NCBI GenBank assembly: GCA_016169945.1
Contig: JADLSH010000327.1
Span: forward strand, 186,001-250,000
Source of the DNA: Trachythela sp. YZ-2020
Lineage: Eukaryota > Cnidaria > Anthozoa > Malacalcyonacea > Clavulariidae
Direction: 5' to 3'
DNA length: 64,000 nucleotides
Shown in pieces: positions 10,401 to 21,869 of the stretch. The stretch's first letter is position 1. Each line of letters starts with the position of its first letter. The notes beneath the pieces were generated by a model. It was not told the DNA's origin. It saw nothing but the letters and a program-made list of their open reading frames with translations, and did no database searches. Position numbers and translations under genes: made by a program.

Positions 10401-12249
10401 AGCAATGCATAGTGCCTCATTCTTTTATTGAAATTATTGCAAAATTTATTTCATACACAATTATCACGACGAAAAAGCTACTAAAACTGAAGCATATTCA
10501 TTATCACTTCCAGCACTTCAAAAAGAGCTGAAAGAAATGTATCTAGAACGACTACTATACGGACGAGAGAGTTTAAAAGGATCCCAGTACATGCAATGAT
10601 TACCGAAACCTGGGGCCCATTTGTTAATGGTGATAGTCAGCCCTTGCATCTAATGAACGTTTTGAGACTGCCGTTGAGAAAAAAACATTCTTCTAAACAT
10701 ACTTTTCGGTAACAGCCATTTCTCTGATAAAAACGATTAATAATATTAGGTAACCCAGACACTTTAATAACTACTGTCAACTTTTTGCAATATTCATTTT
10801 ATTAAAGAAATTTCAAATTATTTTATAATCTCAAGAATTGAGCTATGATCTAGAGAGCTATGATCTATTAGAGGACAGACCCACGGAATTATGCCACACA
10901 AACATATTGTTGTTTTTTTTCAATAAAAATAGCGAAAATATTTGCATATTCTGCACACTTTATGGGCAAATGAAGATTTTGGAAAGAGTTAATACAAGCT
11001 GTTGACGAGATGAAAAGCAAAGACAAAAGAAAATTATGTTATTTGGATATATTTTGTTTTTTCCCAAAGTTTTGAAAATTTTAATGCCGCGGCTTAGCGG
11101 TTATGTTCCCGTCCTAGTGGGCAGCCTATAACAATTCACGTGACTAAATAAGCCAATAGCGTCGCTTTATATTTATAGATCATGTGATAATTGATAAGTT
11201 TCAACTCTTTTGATTTCCCAAAAGTTTGGACAATTAAAAATATCCCATTTACCTGCTTGCTTTGCTTTTTTTGCTCTTTATTTTTATAAAACATAGTAAA
11301 TCGTTGACTGTGCAGTTATAGATACACAGAGGACGTCATAACGTGGGAAGAACATGTGTATCAATAACTGGACTATTTGCTAAATAGGCCACAGGGAGCC
11401 GAATGGTTACGCTGGTAAAATAATTTGCTATATATACTGTATAATGTTATTAAAGGAATACCGTATTGATTTCCGTGCATGGTTCTCTGTTTCTTACACG
11501 CTGGATGTTGCGAGATTTTCGCAAAGTGTAAAAAACAAACGAGCCGATAGGCGAGTATTTTTAGCTTTACGAAAGTCGAACAACATCCCAAGTGTAAGAA
11601 GCAGAGAATCATGCACGGAAATCAATGCGGTATTTGTTTTATAAAATAACCACTCAGAAATATAAAAAAGGTTTATTAATATATTTGATGTACATTGCAA
11701 TTCTCCCCAAAAACGTCAACAACAGCGTATACTGTTTTATGCTTTGTGCTTTCTGCTTGTACGCTATCCACCAACTCGTCAACGCATTTATCCGACTTTA
11801 AGACGAACCTCTGTTTACTTTTTTTGCCATTATTTTCTTTGTCAAAGTCAAAAGTTGAACTATTATCGCCCGACATTTTTAAAATTTCAGGCGCGGGAAA
11901 ATTCCCGTGCATGATTCTCTCATCCTGCATGGGTATTGACCAATCAGTGCGCTCTATTTACTTCAGTTATTTTGTAAACTGTAAAAATGAATTCTTTAGC
12001 TGTCGTTGCCTGATACAGAGGGCGTCACTGACCGCAGAGTAATGAGTTCTAGTTAAGGCTAGAACTCTAATATACAGTTGTATGAAGACATGCATGAACA
12101 CTTACTTTCAAAACATGATATCCTGCTTCAGCAGCTTGCCTCATTGCTTCCATAAGTTCTTCTTGACGTTTACCAAAGAATAAAATGTAGTACGCACCAC
12201 CTTGAACAATAATTCGCGGAGTCTTTTCTTTTTCATGTTCTTCTCCCAT
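7278..12249 (-). CDS. Isoaspartyl peptidase/L-asparaginase family gene (four exons, 3' end missing)
   Basis: Minus-strand exons 12106-12249, 9126-9279, 7715-8071 and 7278-7450 join in frame, with GT/AG at each junction. The product is an N-terminal nucleophile hydrolase of the ASRGL1/AGA family, which hydrolyses isoaspartyl peptides, asparagine or glycosylasparagine. Visible motifs in order are IIVQGGAY, GGTAVDAVEAAVCFLE, FNAGRGSLLNN, DAMIMDG, NPVNIARKIMEE, DYDSVSAVAMDTNGHF, STGGIPGKLKGRVGDAP, GCGGYANE and TSGHGE. The autocleavage position, Gly-Thr in ASRGL1 and Asp-Thr in AGA, reads Asp-Ser here (Ser codon 7770-7772). The last ~50 residues of the family are not found downstream, where a LINE sits, so the gene either runs off the window or is truncated. 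Family identity is confident; the enzyme subtype is not. Confidence 0.85.
7715..8071 (-). CDS. Asparaginase-family gene, exon 3 (nucleophile region)
   Basis: The acceptor chosen is TTTGGAAG|AC, which restores the frame of exon 2. The exon runs through FLGAVTAARHFLNPVNIARK to ISTG, with donor GACAG|GTAAAT. It carries the Asp-Ser at the expected Ntn autoproteolysis site. The open frame extends further upstream into a hAT MITE, which is not part of the gene. Confidence 0.82.
8114..8724. mobile_element. hAT-type MITE in intron 2 of the asparaginase-family gene
   Basis: Termini CAGTGGCGTGCTGGC and GCCAGCACGCCACTG are inverted repeats, and both sides carry the 8-bp direct repeat ATTGAAAA (8106-8113 and 8725-8732), the hAT signature. 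The inside is G/C-tract-rich, with GCGCACACAAAA repeats, and codes for nothing. It lies only 42 bases upstream of the exon 3 acceptor. Confidence 0.92.
9126..9279 (-). CDS. Asparaginase-family gene, exon 2
   Basis: Acceptor TTTTAACAG precedes KDGGTAVDAVEAAVCFLE; donor ACAG|GTATTG ends the exon after one base of the next codon. It contains the diagnostic FNAGRGS and ECDAMIMDG blocks. Phase 1 fits exon 3. Confidence 0.88.
9280..12105 (-). other. Intron 1 of the asparaginase-family gene; mostly featureless
   Basis: This 2.8-kb interval between exons 1 and 2 has no supported exon. It contains a palindromic MITE at 11457-11637 and a small tRNA-SINE-like scrap near 11085-11130. I see nothing else I can name. 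Confidence 0.6.
11457..11637. repeat. Palindromic MITE with ~53-bp inverted repeats
   Basis: Arms of about 53 bases at 11457-11512 and 11580-11637 are near-perfect reverse complements (outer end ATACCGTATTGATTTCCG). The short ORFs on both strands are produced by the palindrome. Part of the arm sequence (CCGTGCATGATTCTCT) recurs near 11905. Confidence 0.85.
12106..12249 (-). CDS. Asparaginase-family gene, exon 1
   Basis: The ATG at 12249 begins 48 codons ending YHVLK, followed by donor AAA|GTAAGT. It holds the first strand (RIIVQGGAY, in place of the usual HGGAG) and helix 1 (EELMEAMRQAAEAGYHVLK). Confidence 0.82.
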
Positions 12250-12950
12250 TACTTAAAAAGAAATACGTATACGATTTGTTAAATCGTATACGAGTTAACA
12301 AATAGATTTCAATTTTTCGTTTGCTCAGGGAACGATACAAGAATGCGACTATTTATCCTGAGGGACGTGACCCTAAAGTATTAATTCTGTCTTGCTATTT
12401 ACACCCAGGTAAAAAAGAGCTAGTGTATTAAAAAGTCCATCAATGATTGCAGGCTTACGTTCATGGGTGGACCTCCAACTGAGCTGAGCGAATGAGCGAA
12501 ATTTCAGAAACATAATATTATGAGAAAGTACTTTGAAGAAAAGACCGGTGAAGCAAATTGCTTCGCTTCTATTTTGGAAAAAGGAAAGAATGAGATATAA
12601 TTAAGAACGGCAAGAAACATTAACCCAATTGCAAATAGGTTTGCTTTAATGTGTTTTATTGTTTTAGCCTTGTCAATTATTCTTCCTGTCCGCTGTTAAA
12701 AGCCTCAATATATTACCAATACAAGAACATCACATATACCTATGCAACCAGCTATTTCAATCTGCTGTGTCAAATCAGAACCACAAGCTTGCAAAACTGT
12801 TGCCATGCACCATTACATGAACCCAGCTATAGTTTAAGGAATCAACGGAAATTTGATGTCCAACGGTTTTATACAAATAGAGCCTCAAACTCTTTTATCC
12901 CTGCTATGTGCAGGCTGTTTCAATAAGGATCATTAAGTATAACCTGGTTC
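12250..12950. other. Upstream of the asparaginase-family gene; no gene seen
   Basis: This is presumably the promoter/5' UTR side of the minus-strand gene. An imperfect inverted AATCGTATACGA-type repeat lies near 12268-12293. No TATA box or other promoter element could be assigned. Confidence 0.4.
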
Positions 12951-12984
12951 TTAACTTTTAAACATTTGCATGATAAACTTTGTT

Positions 12985-13120
12985 ACAGTTTTTGTATCTG
13001 CGTAGCAGATATAATGCTATCGTGTTGTAAATGTTAATGTTTATGTTAATGTTAGTGTTAGCTTGTAGCCATTCAGCGACGAGCTTATATCAGCCAATCA
13101 GCGATTAGCTTACAAATCGA
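12985..13120. repeat. Dispersed repeat shared with 50960-51090
   Basis: TTTTTGTATCTGCG at the start and the block AGCCATTCAGCGACGAGC ... CAATCAGCGATTAGCTTACA recur at about 50966-51082. The block is partly self-complementary. The flanks then differ, so two independent copies of one element are likely. Confidence 0.8.
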
Positions 13121-13393
13121 CCATTGATGTTGATTATTTCAAGATGGCGGACTACTGAAGGGTGAAAATTGTAAACATGAGTAAAATTTTTAATTTGACG
13201 GTGAAAATTATGCATCAAACCAACGATCATTTTAATTTTGTATATTGTTTTGAACATGCCAAGAGTCGAGGGAGTATTGGAAGTGGTTGGTCGCATTTTA
13301 CGCTGTGAAAATGATTCGCCAATTTACACAAAGTATTTACTTTACTTGACCTGCTATATATCAATATCATTTGAATCAGGAAACAAGGTAAGC

Positions 13394-13772
13394 CTTTTTA
13401 AATATTGTACGAATATCCTGCATTATTCGAGCTTCTATTTCGACAAAGTTAACTCATAAAAGTGTTAAAATAATGCAATATTTATTCTCAACACTATTTG
13501 TGTCAAAATCGTCAAATCGAATTGTCATTTCGATAGTCAATAGCTATCACCTTATACTTTTAAGATTTTTAATTGGTATAAAGATATAAGCACAGTTTGG
13601 CATTTATTTCCCAAACTGCTGTGACTAGGGGGGCGAAAATAGTTGATGGTATGTAATATTTATATGTGGTGTGTCTTTTTAAATATTGTACGAATATCCT
13701 GCATTATTCGAGCTTCTATTTCGACAGAGTTCACTCATAAAAGTGTTAAAATAATGCCATATTTATTCTCAA
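13394..13772 (+). repeat. Direct repeat of ~100 bp (period about 281)
   Basis: The stretch starting TTTTTAAATATTGTACGAAT at about 13395 recurs at 13677 with only a few changes over about 100 bases, separated by about 180 unrelated bases. The second copy lies just before the LINE at 13790. It may be a local tandem duplication rather than an LTR pair. Confidence 0.8.
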
Positions 13773-13789
13773 CACCATATTCTCAACAT

Positions 13790-16700
13790 ATCTATTTTAA
13801 GCGCTAGTATAAAAATATTAGAAGACATTGGCAATGACAGAATCTTGGCTATACACTTTAAAACTTTTGATAGACGAAATCTTTTCGTTGTTGGAGCGTA
13901 TTTGCCATCATCTAATTTACCATTTCCTATTTACAAACAAACTGCTGAAGCCCTTGAAGATGTTATTAACCAACTTTCTAGCCGTGGGTCTGTCATTGTC
14001 CTTGGCGATCTTAATTGTCATGTTGGCTCTGCCGGCGGTCCAAGAACCCTTTCTGCAACTAATGCAAGAGGAACAATGATTGCAACTATAATGAAGAGAT
14101 TATTTTTGATTTCAATTAATTCACAAACGTTTTGCACAGGACCCATTGAAACGTTTTATAGCAACAATGGACTCATCAAAACCACAGTTGATCATATACT
14201 TATCAAAAAAGATCATGTTGACCTTATAGAATCTTGTTTTGTGTCGGACGATGACAGCGCAAACCTTTCATTTCATCGACCAATCTTTTGTGCTTTGAAA
14301 ATACGTCCAATACCTACTCCATCCCAGCCTGAATCGAAATCTCGTCTAGCTTGGAAGAACATTATCAACCCCGTTGTTAGAGAAGCTTACCAATCTAACG
14401 TAGCCAGTGCTATTGCTGATTTTAACATTACACTATCTTCATTTGAGGACATCGCTTCAGTAAGTGAGGTATTAAACAACTTAACAACTGCGCTTAAATC
14501 ATCAGCAGACCAATCTATTCCTAAATCAAACTTCAGGAATTATCTTAAACCCTACTGGAAAGAAGGCCTAAAACCATTGCACGACAAATGTCGTCATTAC
14601 AGAAAACTTTGGATTATGCAAGGACGCCCGCGAGCTCCAGACAGTGAAACCTTCCGCGCTTACAAGCAGGCAAAACGCGATTTTAGAAGGCATCTCAGAC
14701 GAAAGGCTCACGAATACGAGTGCAAAGAGTACGAACATTTCGAAAATATTTTTGAGCAAGACAACAGCGCATTTCAACGCATCATGTCATCTCGACCGAA
14801 AAAGAGAGGACTACAAACAAATAGTCTGAAGATTGACGGAAAATTTATAAGTGACACGAACGAACTGCGTGAGGTATGGAAAGACCACTACTCGGAATTG
14901 TACACCCCTAAACCGAATCCAAATTTTGATGCAGAGTTTGCTTCTCATGTCGAAAGTTGTTTGAATGACTATGAAATTGAGAGTTTCAGCGCGAGCTTTG
15001 ATGCTTTGAATACAGCTTTCACTGTTGAAGAAGTCAGTAGAACGTGCAATCAATTACCTAATGGGAAAGCATGTGGTCCAGATTCTTTGTTTTACGAACA
15101 TATAAAGTATGGCGGTCATGCGGTATTTCAAGTATCACTGAGGTTCTCAATGCAATTAGAGTCGAAGAAAAGATCCCAAGTGCTCTTGCGGTCGGTGACA
15201 TTATTTCACTTTTTAAACATAACAAGAAAAATAGACACGACAAAAATAATTACCGTGGCATTACGCTGTTGAATGTAATCGGAAAAATATTCGAACGATT
15301 AATACTCGATAGATGGACCCCTTTTTTCATAACAAGGGGATTTCCTAACAGCATTCAATATGCGTACCAAAAAGGGAAAAGCTGCCTTGATGCAACGTTG
15401 TCACTAAAAGAAGCTGCACTACATAACATTGAAAATGGTAGCAAAGTTTATTGTTGTTTCTTGGACACCACAAAAGCATTCGATACTGTGTGGATCCCTG
15501 GCCTCTTCTATAAAATGTTCAATCTTGGTATTAAAGGGAAAACTTGGAGACTCCTCAGAAATTGGTACTCCCAGTTAACAAGTCGCGTTATGTTTGATGG
15601 TGTACCGTCTGCCGAATTCCCGATTTTACAAGGAGTAAGACAAGGAGGTGTTTTGTCACCATGGCTCTTCATGGTATTCAACGACGATTTACCTAACATT
15701 TTTGACGAATGCGGTGAAGGCCTTTGGCTGAACAATCTCCAATGCAATCCAGTTATGGTCGCCGATGACATTGCCATAATGTCCACACGTGTTAAGGGTC
15801 TACAAGTCATGCTGGACTCTTTGGAATGTTACAGTATTAAATGGCGTTTCGAGTTCAGTCCATCCAAAACAATTATAGTAACTTTTGGCGAATCTACGCA
15901 AATGCGGAACAAGCTTAAGAATTCCCGCCAGTGGACTTTGTATGGTGTTAAAATAGAAGAAAAGGAAAGTTGGCCACATGTTGGAATAGAACTATCCGGG
16001 AATTTTTCGAGCGTAAAACGCACACTCAATGCTTGTGCAAAAGCAAAATCAACGATGGCAAATGTTTCCAATATCGGCGCTCGTCCGAATGCTCTAAATC
16101 CAATTTGTGGTGCCAATCTATTGTGCACTGTTGTGTTTCCGACTGCTCTGTACGGTTGCGAACTTTGGAACAATTTAACTCAGCATGAAACAACCTCAAT
16201 TGAAAGAAGTCTGCGCTTCAATGCGAAGTGTATTCAAGGTTTAGATCCTAATACCAGATCTGAAGCAGCAGTTGGAAGTTTAGGCCTGTGGTCAATGGAA
16301 GGTTACATCGACAAGGCCAAGTTAATGTACTTCGGTGGCTTATGTTTATCAAGTCCAACAATGGTTACAAAACAGATCTTCATCAATCGCCTTTTCTCAT
16401 ACCTTACAAATCCACGAAAACAAAAACTTAGCTTCTTTCCTGATATAATCCGCATTTTACAAAAATACAACCTTACAAGCTATCTCACTACTTATATTGG
16501 CGAATTAACCTTTCCAACAAGGAACACCTGGAGGAAACAAGTTTATATTGAAATCAAGAGATACGAGGAGCTAAAGTGGAGAAACGGCATGTTAAATAAG
16601 TTCATACGAAACTGGAACCCCTACACCTCTGGAAGTTGGCAAGAGGAAATTCTCACTTGAAATTTTCAATATTGAAATTAGCAAAGATTGTTTGTGGAAA

Positions 16701-17150
16701 TACTCCGAGACTTTTCAATTTGTGGACGAAATGTGATGAGACGACCCGCTGTATTTTTTGCAAAGTTCAAGTTTGGAATGTTAACTTCCATTTTATTATG
16801 AGATGTTCACACACAAGTAGCTGGCGCAACAAAATGTGGGACGAGATATCAGATAGTCTTCCGACAAGTATTTTGGCTATTCTTCACTCAATGGATGATG
16901 TCGAACTATACATATGCTTACTCAGCAGACGTATTTACCATGGATGCGGAAACGAAGGCCTGATGGACGAACTTTCTTTAATTGTTGTCAGACATATTAA
17001 CATGCTGTTAACTATAACAGAACAAACTAGCTTTAATCAGAACTGACCATTCATGAAATTAATCATTTTTTAATTTTTTGTTTGTTGACATTTTATATAT
17101 TTAAACATTTTATAGTTTTCTTTTAAATATTGTACTTAGATATCTTCAAT
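13790..17150 (+). mobile_element. 5'-truncated LINE (APE endonuclease, RT, C-terminal Cys/His motif)
   Basis: The open frame begins abruptly inside the endonuclease domain at about 13800 and continues through RT to a C-terminal zinc-binding region ending at 17046. An AT-rich 3' UTR then fades out near 17150. No ORF1 is present. It belongs to a different clade from the 2.4-7 kb element, since the RT box is MVADD rather than YADD. Confidence 0.85.
13806..17046 (+). pseudogene. LINE ORF2 polyprotein broken by two frameshifts
   Basis: Endonuclease motifs are VVGAYLPSSN, VIVLGDLNCHVG and TTVDHILI, followed by a histidine-containing end (SFHRP in place of the usual SDH). The RT region starts with LPNGKACGPDSL. 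A frameshift at about 15120-15135 moves into the frame holding NNYRGITLLNVIGKIFERL, FLDTTKAFDTVW, QGVRQGGVLSPWLF and the catalytic MVADD (15755-15769). A second shift near 16650 leads to the last ~130 residues, with a CIFC...HFIMRC Cys/His cluster. Three frames in one element and few stops indicate a moderately young dead copy. Confidence 0.85.
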
Positions 17151-17224
17151 ATTGGAGGAATTAAAGTTTGTCTATCAAACTCAGGTTTTCAGAGGGTTTT
17201 TGAGAAAGATGGGAATGATAGGAA

Positions 17225-17765
17225 GTGGGAAGAAGAAAACCCCCATTCCCAGAGCTCGTCTTACGCGCGGTCAACGGAGCGCGACGAGGCGCTGTGGGTA
17301 AATTCAAATCAGAAACGAATATGATTGGCCACGCCGAATGTTATTATATTCTATCAAAACATGTCAAAATAGCATTTACTCTTTTTCTAGAATGTGTAGT
17401 GTTTAATAGAGAACCAATCACATGGAGTTACAGCTACATGCGGGGCGCGTGTATTGCACGTGCTGTACAATTAAAGCAATAACAACACAAAAAAATTTCC
17501 AAATCTATTAATAAATGTAGTGTTTGTGAAATCAAACTACTATATTTTTACAAATGTAAAGTCAACTTTACTTGAATTTTTACAATTCCTAGGTGCATTG
17601 TTTTGTATATAAGCGAATCATTATTTATATTATGCACCGGCCGCGGCTTATATATTTTCAGCTAAACTTTGTTTATGAGGTTGTAATCCCCTCTTCCCCT
17701 CGAGCCCCTCGTCGCGCTCCGTTGACCGCGCGTAAAATGGGCTATGGGTACGAGAATGAAAAAAG
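17225..17765. repeat. Inverted repeat around ACGCGCGGTCAACGG
   Basis: About 30 bases containing ACGCGCGGTCAACGGAGCGC at 17258-17288 recur inverted at about 17705-17733. The flanks are more weakly similar. A diverged long-TIR MITE is likely. Confidence 0.6.
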
Positions 17766-17799
17766 CCCTAGTTTAACGAGGCTGTACTCGTTGCCAGGA

Positions 17800-20105
17800 A
17801 TGTAGGAGTAAGTTTGATATCCTTGTCAAATAATTATTTATTTATGCAGACCAAGAATAGAGAATTTAAATAAACTTTACCACAAAATGATATAGTCAAA
17901 CCGCTCTAGTTTTGCTCTAGTCTAAATAGGTTAAAGCCGGTATGTTCGGTGCACATGAGCGAAAACAAAACCATGATACGAGATACTATGTAGGTTATTA
18001 TTTATACTATGTAATTTTTGGGTTAAAAGTTGGTTAAAGTAGAAAATAGTCAGTCATTGTTGATAAATGGTTAACAGTTTATCCCTCATAGGGAGCTACG
18101 CCTCCCTAAAAATAGATTAAGTGGTATATATATTTCTTACATAATACGTATATATATATATAGATATGGGTCTTGTTCATATTTTGTTAACAATAATATA
18201 TCCCTGTGATACTAAATTGAGAGTATACAATAAACCTAGTGCTAATACTGTTAAGTCAAAGTCAAGTGTCTCGCATTACGAATTATAAAAAGCCAGGCTT
18301 TAGATAGTTGGTCAAAACGTTTCAATGTTTCCAAAAGTTGGTCAGAGTTCCTGTACACCACTTCTCCAATATAAATGACTTCGGGACGTCCCTGGGAACA
18401 GGGGGGTGGGCTAGGGCTCAGAATAAGAAGGGGGGAGGCAAATATAGATCAGAGCGGGAGAACTTTATACGAATATCAGATTCTTCGCTGTCACTGCCTA
18501 AAAAGCAAAATGATTCTAATGGCTTGGTTTCTGCATGTCAAATCTTTCCCCCAGGTCGCAGGAAATGCCACTTCAGAGACCCCAGATTTCACAATTGTCC
18601 TGGGGAGGATACTTCCGGACTCCCTACACAGTTTGTTAACATTCTCTAATTGGCTAACGTTCGCACTAATGAGTGTGTATAAAGAAGCGATTTTTGAATG
18701 ACCTCAAAACGGAAAATCGGGCTGGGGAACGTTTGAAATTTGAATGGATTTTGCATGTTTAAAGTCTTCCGATTTCGATAAGACTACAATTTCTGTACTG
18801 TTGAATTTAATTCCCAGGTGGAAACGGCTGTTTCTGCCCATTAATAAAAAAAGGCTTGTGCACAGAATTGGAAAGTTTAAAACGCGACTTGAAAAAGCGA
18901 TTTAACTGAGAAAGTAAAAGACAATTTAGTGTACATTATGATGTACATCAAATTATTTTGTACTTTGAGAGTATATTAATTTAAGCCCAATTTGAACTTC
19001 CCTCTATGACTACAAATCGCAATTTGAACCATCTATTTTTGTGCGCAAGACACTTTTAATGCGGTTGGCAAAAACAACCCTTTAGCACTTGAGAGTTAAT
19101 TAATAATAATGACCGTTAAGGGGGCTCGATACAGTTTTCAAAAAATTCATGTGTGCTACATTTTTGCACTTCATATTTTTAGGTTTTATGCAGCAAATAT
19201 CGCAATATTTGTATCTTTTAATGTTTCGTCTTTCAAATTACGTTAATTAGTTTCAGTAACACATAGTTCGTTGCTATTGCAACACAGGCGTGCGAAATTC
19301 ATTCTAAAATGGCTTTTGCTTCGTGTAGTTGGAAAAGAAGCACTGTGACCCCAATTTTTTCGTGCATATTTCACCTAGAACAGAAACTAACAATAAGCAC
19401 AAAATCTGTAATGCCATTTTCTTTAAAAAAGACAATATATCGTTTTTTATCAGACTTTTTCGGTACGACACAGCATGATATTTTGAACATAGGTCACGGG
19501 ACAAAATAATGAGATATAGCGTATTGTTTTTCAAAAATTGATTTTTTCATGACGTCAGCAATTGACATGGAAAACGCTTTATAGAACACGCGCAATGACG
19601 CGAGATGGCGTGAGCAACTTGCCACGTCAGGTAATTTTGGAAGTACTTTCGTCAATACTCGAGATCCCGCGCAGATAAATTCATAAATAGTCACACAAGT
19701 TACTTCAAATAGCATAACGTTTTGATTTCGCGATTGTTGCATAAGGCATCTTATGAGAATATTATTAGCCTATCGAGCCACTTTGATACCCATTTTAATT
19801 TTTTTTTTAACAAAAATGTAACAATTTTCAGTTTAGTGCCATTTGAAAATCGTATATATTTTTGATACGCATTGTATTAACAATGCAGGGGGGCAATATA
19901 TAGAAGTTAATAAATAACGTGGTTCTACGCTATCGCGACGGGCCGACACGTCTGACATATTTTACGATAACTCAGCCAATGCCGTTTCCTATTCAGTAGA
20001 TGGTCGACGCGCGTAGTAAAACTTGTAACTAGATCTACATGCATGCAGAATCCCCTGGCCAATTCGACCCAAGCAATTATACTTCCCAAAAGTTATTGTA
20101 ACATG
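17800..20105. other. Long gene-poor stretch
   Basis: No supported coding region is seen. At about 18060-18250 lies one copy of a dispersed repeat (CATAGGGAGCTACGCC ... ATACAATAAACCTAGTGCTA) whose partner is at 59030-59250. Small G-rich scraps at 18390-18440 resemble degraded MITE ends. ORFs around 19310-19740 overlap on both strands without protein character. Confidence 0.5.
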
Positions 20106-20291
20106 AATTATTATATACACAAGCTCTGGATATGAGGTATTCTGCAATCTGATTGGTTCTCTACTAGCAGGATATTAGCTCTTATAATATAGCCATCCAC
20201 AATGCTGCAATCTGATTGGTTGTCTACTAGCAGGATATTTTGTGATATCCTACTAGTAGAGCAATATCCTACTAGTAGGGAAAAAAACAAA

Positions 20292-20403
20292 ATGGCTTCC
20301 AGATTTGTAAGCATGAATGATGAAGAAATTGGAGGTTTGCTTCAAAATAGCACGTCTAAGAACACAAAAAAGGCAACAAAATTTGGAATGAAGGTTTTTG
20401 ACG
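20292..20403 (+). CDS. First exon, KIAA1958/Crypton-like N-terminus (module 1a)
   Basis: The ATG follows ATATCCTACTAGTAGGG by a short A-rich leader. It reads MASRFVSMNDEEIGG, then NSTSKNTKKATKFGMKVFD, then donor GACG|GTAAGC. Such N-termini (a short acidic helix, then a SKNTKKAT-type stretch) occur in KIAA1958-like proteins derived from Crypton tyrosine recombinases. No recombinase domain follows in the window, so it is a 3'-truncated copy. Family assignment is tentative. Confidence 0.55.
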
Positions 20404-20622
20404 GTAAGCCAAATGTAAATGTGTATAAAATTTATACTTAAAAAGAAATTACGAAAAGTAAACATGTATCGCAAAATAATCGCTTTTTAATTTGCTGATC
20501 GCTCTCGTCGGATATTGGCTGACAGCCAACTCGGCGAAGCGCCTCGTTGGCTATCAGCCAATATCCGACTCGAGCTCATATAATATTTCTTACATATCCT
20601 GCTAGTAGAGAAAAGTAGAAAA

Positions 20623-20760
20623 ATGGCTGGCAGATTTGGACAATTAAATGAAGAGGAAATTCAAGTTTTACCTGAAAAAGTACGCCAAAATGTTCTGTTC
20701 ATATCCAGAGCTTGTGTATATAATAAAACAGTTATTCTACTCACTCTCGTCGTATATGAC
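20623..20760 (+). pseudogene. First-exon-like module 1b
   Basis: The ATG lies 14 bases after ATATCCTGCTAGTAG and reads MAGRFGQLNEEEIQVLPEKV, clearly homologous to the start of module 1a. The reading then drifts into the hairpin sequence. In copy 2 this frame is shifted by one base near KSTPK, so neither looks functional. Confidence 0.45.
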
Positions 20761-21022
20761 TGATAGCCGACTCGGCGCTGTCGCGCCTCGTCGGCTATCA
20801 GCTCATATACGACTCGAGTTCGTAGAATAACTGTTAATTATTATATACACAAGCTCTGGATATGAGGTATTCTGCAATCTGATTGGTTCTCTACTAGCAG
20901 GATATTAGCTCTTATAACATAGCCAACCACAATGCTGCAATCTGATTGGTTGTCTACTAGCAGGATATTTTGTGATATCCTACTAGTAGAGCAATATCCT
21001 ACTAGTAGGGAAAAAAACCAAA

Positions 21023-21120
21023 ATGGCTTCCAGATTTGTAAGCATGAATGATGAAGAAATTGGAGTTTTGCTTCAAAATAGCACGCCTAAGAACACAAAA
21101 AGGCAACAAAATTTGGAATG
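21023..21120 (+). pseudogene. First-exon-like module 2a (duplicate of 1a)
   Basis: It starts MASRFVSMNDEEIGVLLQNS like module 1a. A one-base deletion in the A-run after 'AAGAACACAAAAAGG' shifts the frame before the donor. Confidence 0.55.
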
Positions 21121-21319
21121 AAGGTTTTTGACGGTAAGCCAAATGTAAATGTGTATAAAATTTATACTTAAAAAGAAATTACGAAAAGTAAACATTCGCT
21201 CTCGTCGGATATTGGCTGATAGCCAACTCGGCGAAGCGCCTCGTTGGCTATCAGCCAATATCCGACTCGAGCTCATATAATATTTGTTACATATCCTGCT
21301 AGTAGAGAAAAGTAGAAAA

Positions 21320-21420
21320 ATGGCTGGCAGACTTGGACAATTAAATGAAGAGGATATTCAAGTTTTATTTGAAAAAAGTACGCCAAAATGTTCTGTTCAT
21401 ATCCAAAGCTTGTGTATATA
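21320..21420 (+). pseudogene. First-exon-like module 2b (duplicate of 1b)
   Basis: The ATG is followed by AGRLGQLNEEDIQVLFEKST, the longest clean version of module b. The frame then runs into a SINE-like or hairpin tail. It is probably non-functional. Confidence 0.45.
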
Positions 21421-21869
21421 ATAAAACAGTTATTCTACTCACTCTCGTCGTATATGACTGATAGCCGACTCGGCGCTATCGCGCCATTTCGGCTATCAGC
21501 TCATATACGACTCGAGTTCGTAGAATAACTTTTAAATATTCAGTCAATCATTGTAGCCATGGTAATGCACTAGTCAATTGAAACCCCAACTCCCCCCCCG
21601 ATCCTCGGGAGTATGCGGGGATTTTAACAATTCTCGATTGTTAAAATCCGGTCTAAACATGTTGTCCATTTGTTAAATTGTCCGGCTTGCCAGGTCGAAT
21701 ATCTAGCTTTCCAAAGTCTATAGCTTTCTGTCTAGTTGGCTGGTCAGTCTTGTTGAAATAAAAACGTGCGGTTATAGGGAGCAGTCAAAGAAGAAAGTCT
21801 GGTGAATGTATATTGGTTTATTAAGTCGAAGACTGTACAAGAGTTACATCCCATGCATTTTATGCCAGC

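Larger units (their letters stand above)
20106..21540 (+). repeat. 730-bp tandem duplication of first-exon/hairpin modules
   Basis: 20106-20835 and 20836-21540 are near-identical copies. Each has in order: CTACTAGCAGGATAT twice, its reverse complement type ATATCCTACTAGTAG twice, an ATG module, a long hairpin (TATTGGCTG...CAGCCAATA around GCGAAGCGCC), a further ATATCCTGCTAGTAG, a second ATG module and a second hairpin (TATATGACTGATAGCC...GGCTATCAGCTCATATA). The two modules inside each copy are themselves related. Confidence 0.88.

Noticed and set aside
11373..11700. Several ORFs on both strands
   Set aside because: Produced by the palindromic MITE at 11457-11637.
13394..13772. LTR pair of a small retroelement
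   Set aside because: The ~100-bp direct repeats lack TG...CA ends, a primer-binding site or a polypurine tract, so a local duplication is simpler.
20111..20474. Minus-strand ORFs across the first-exon array
   Set aside because: Shadows of the repeated CTACTAGCAGGATAT motifs and the plus-strand modules.
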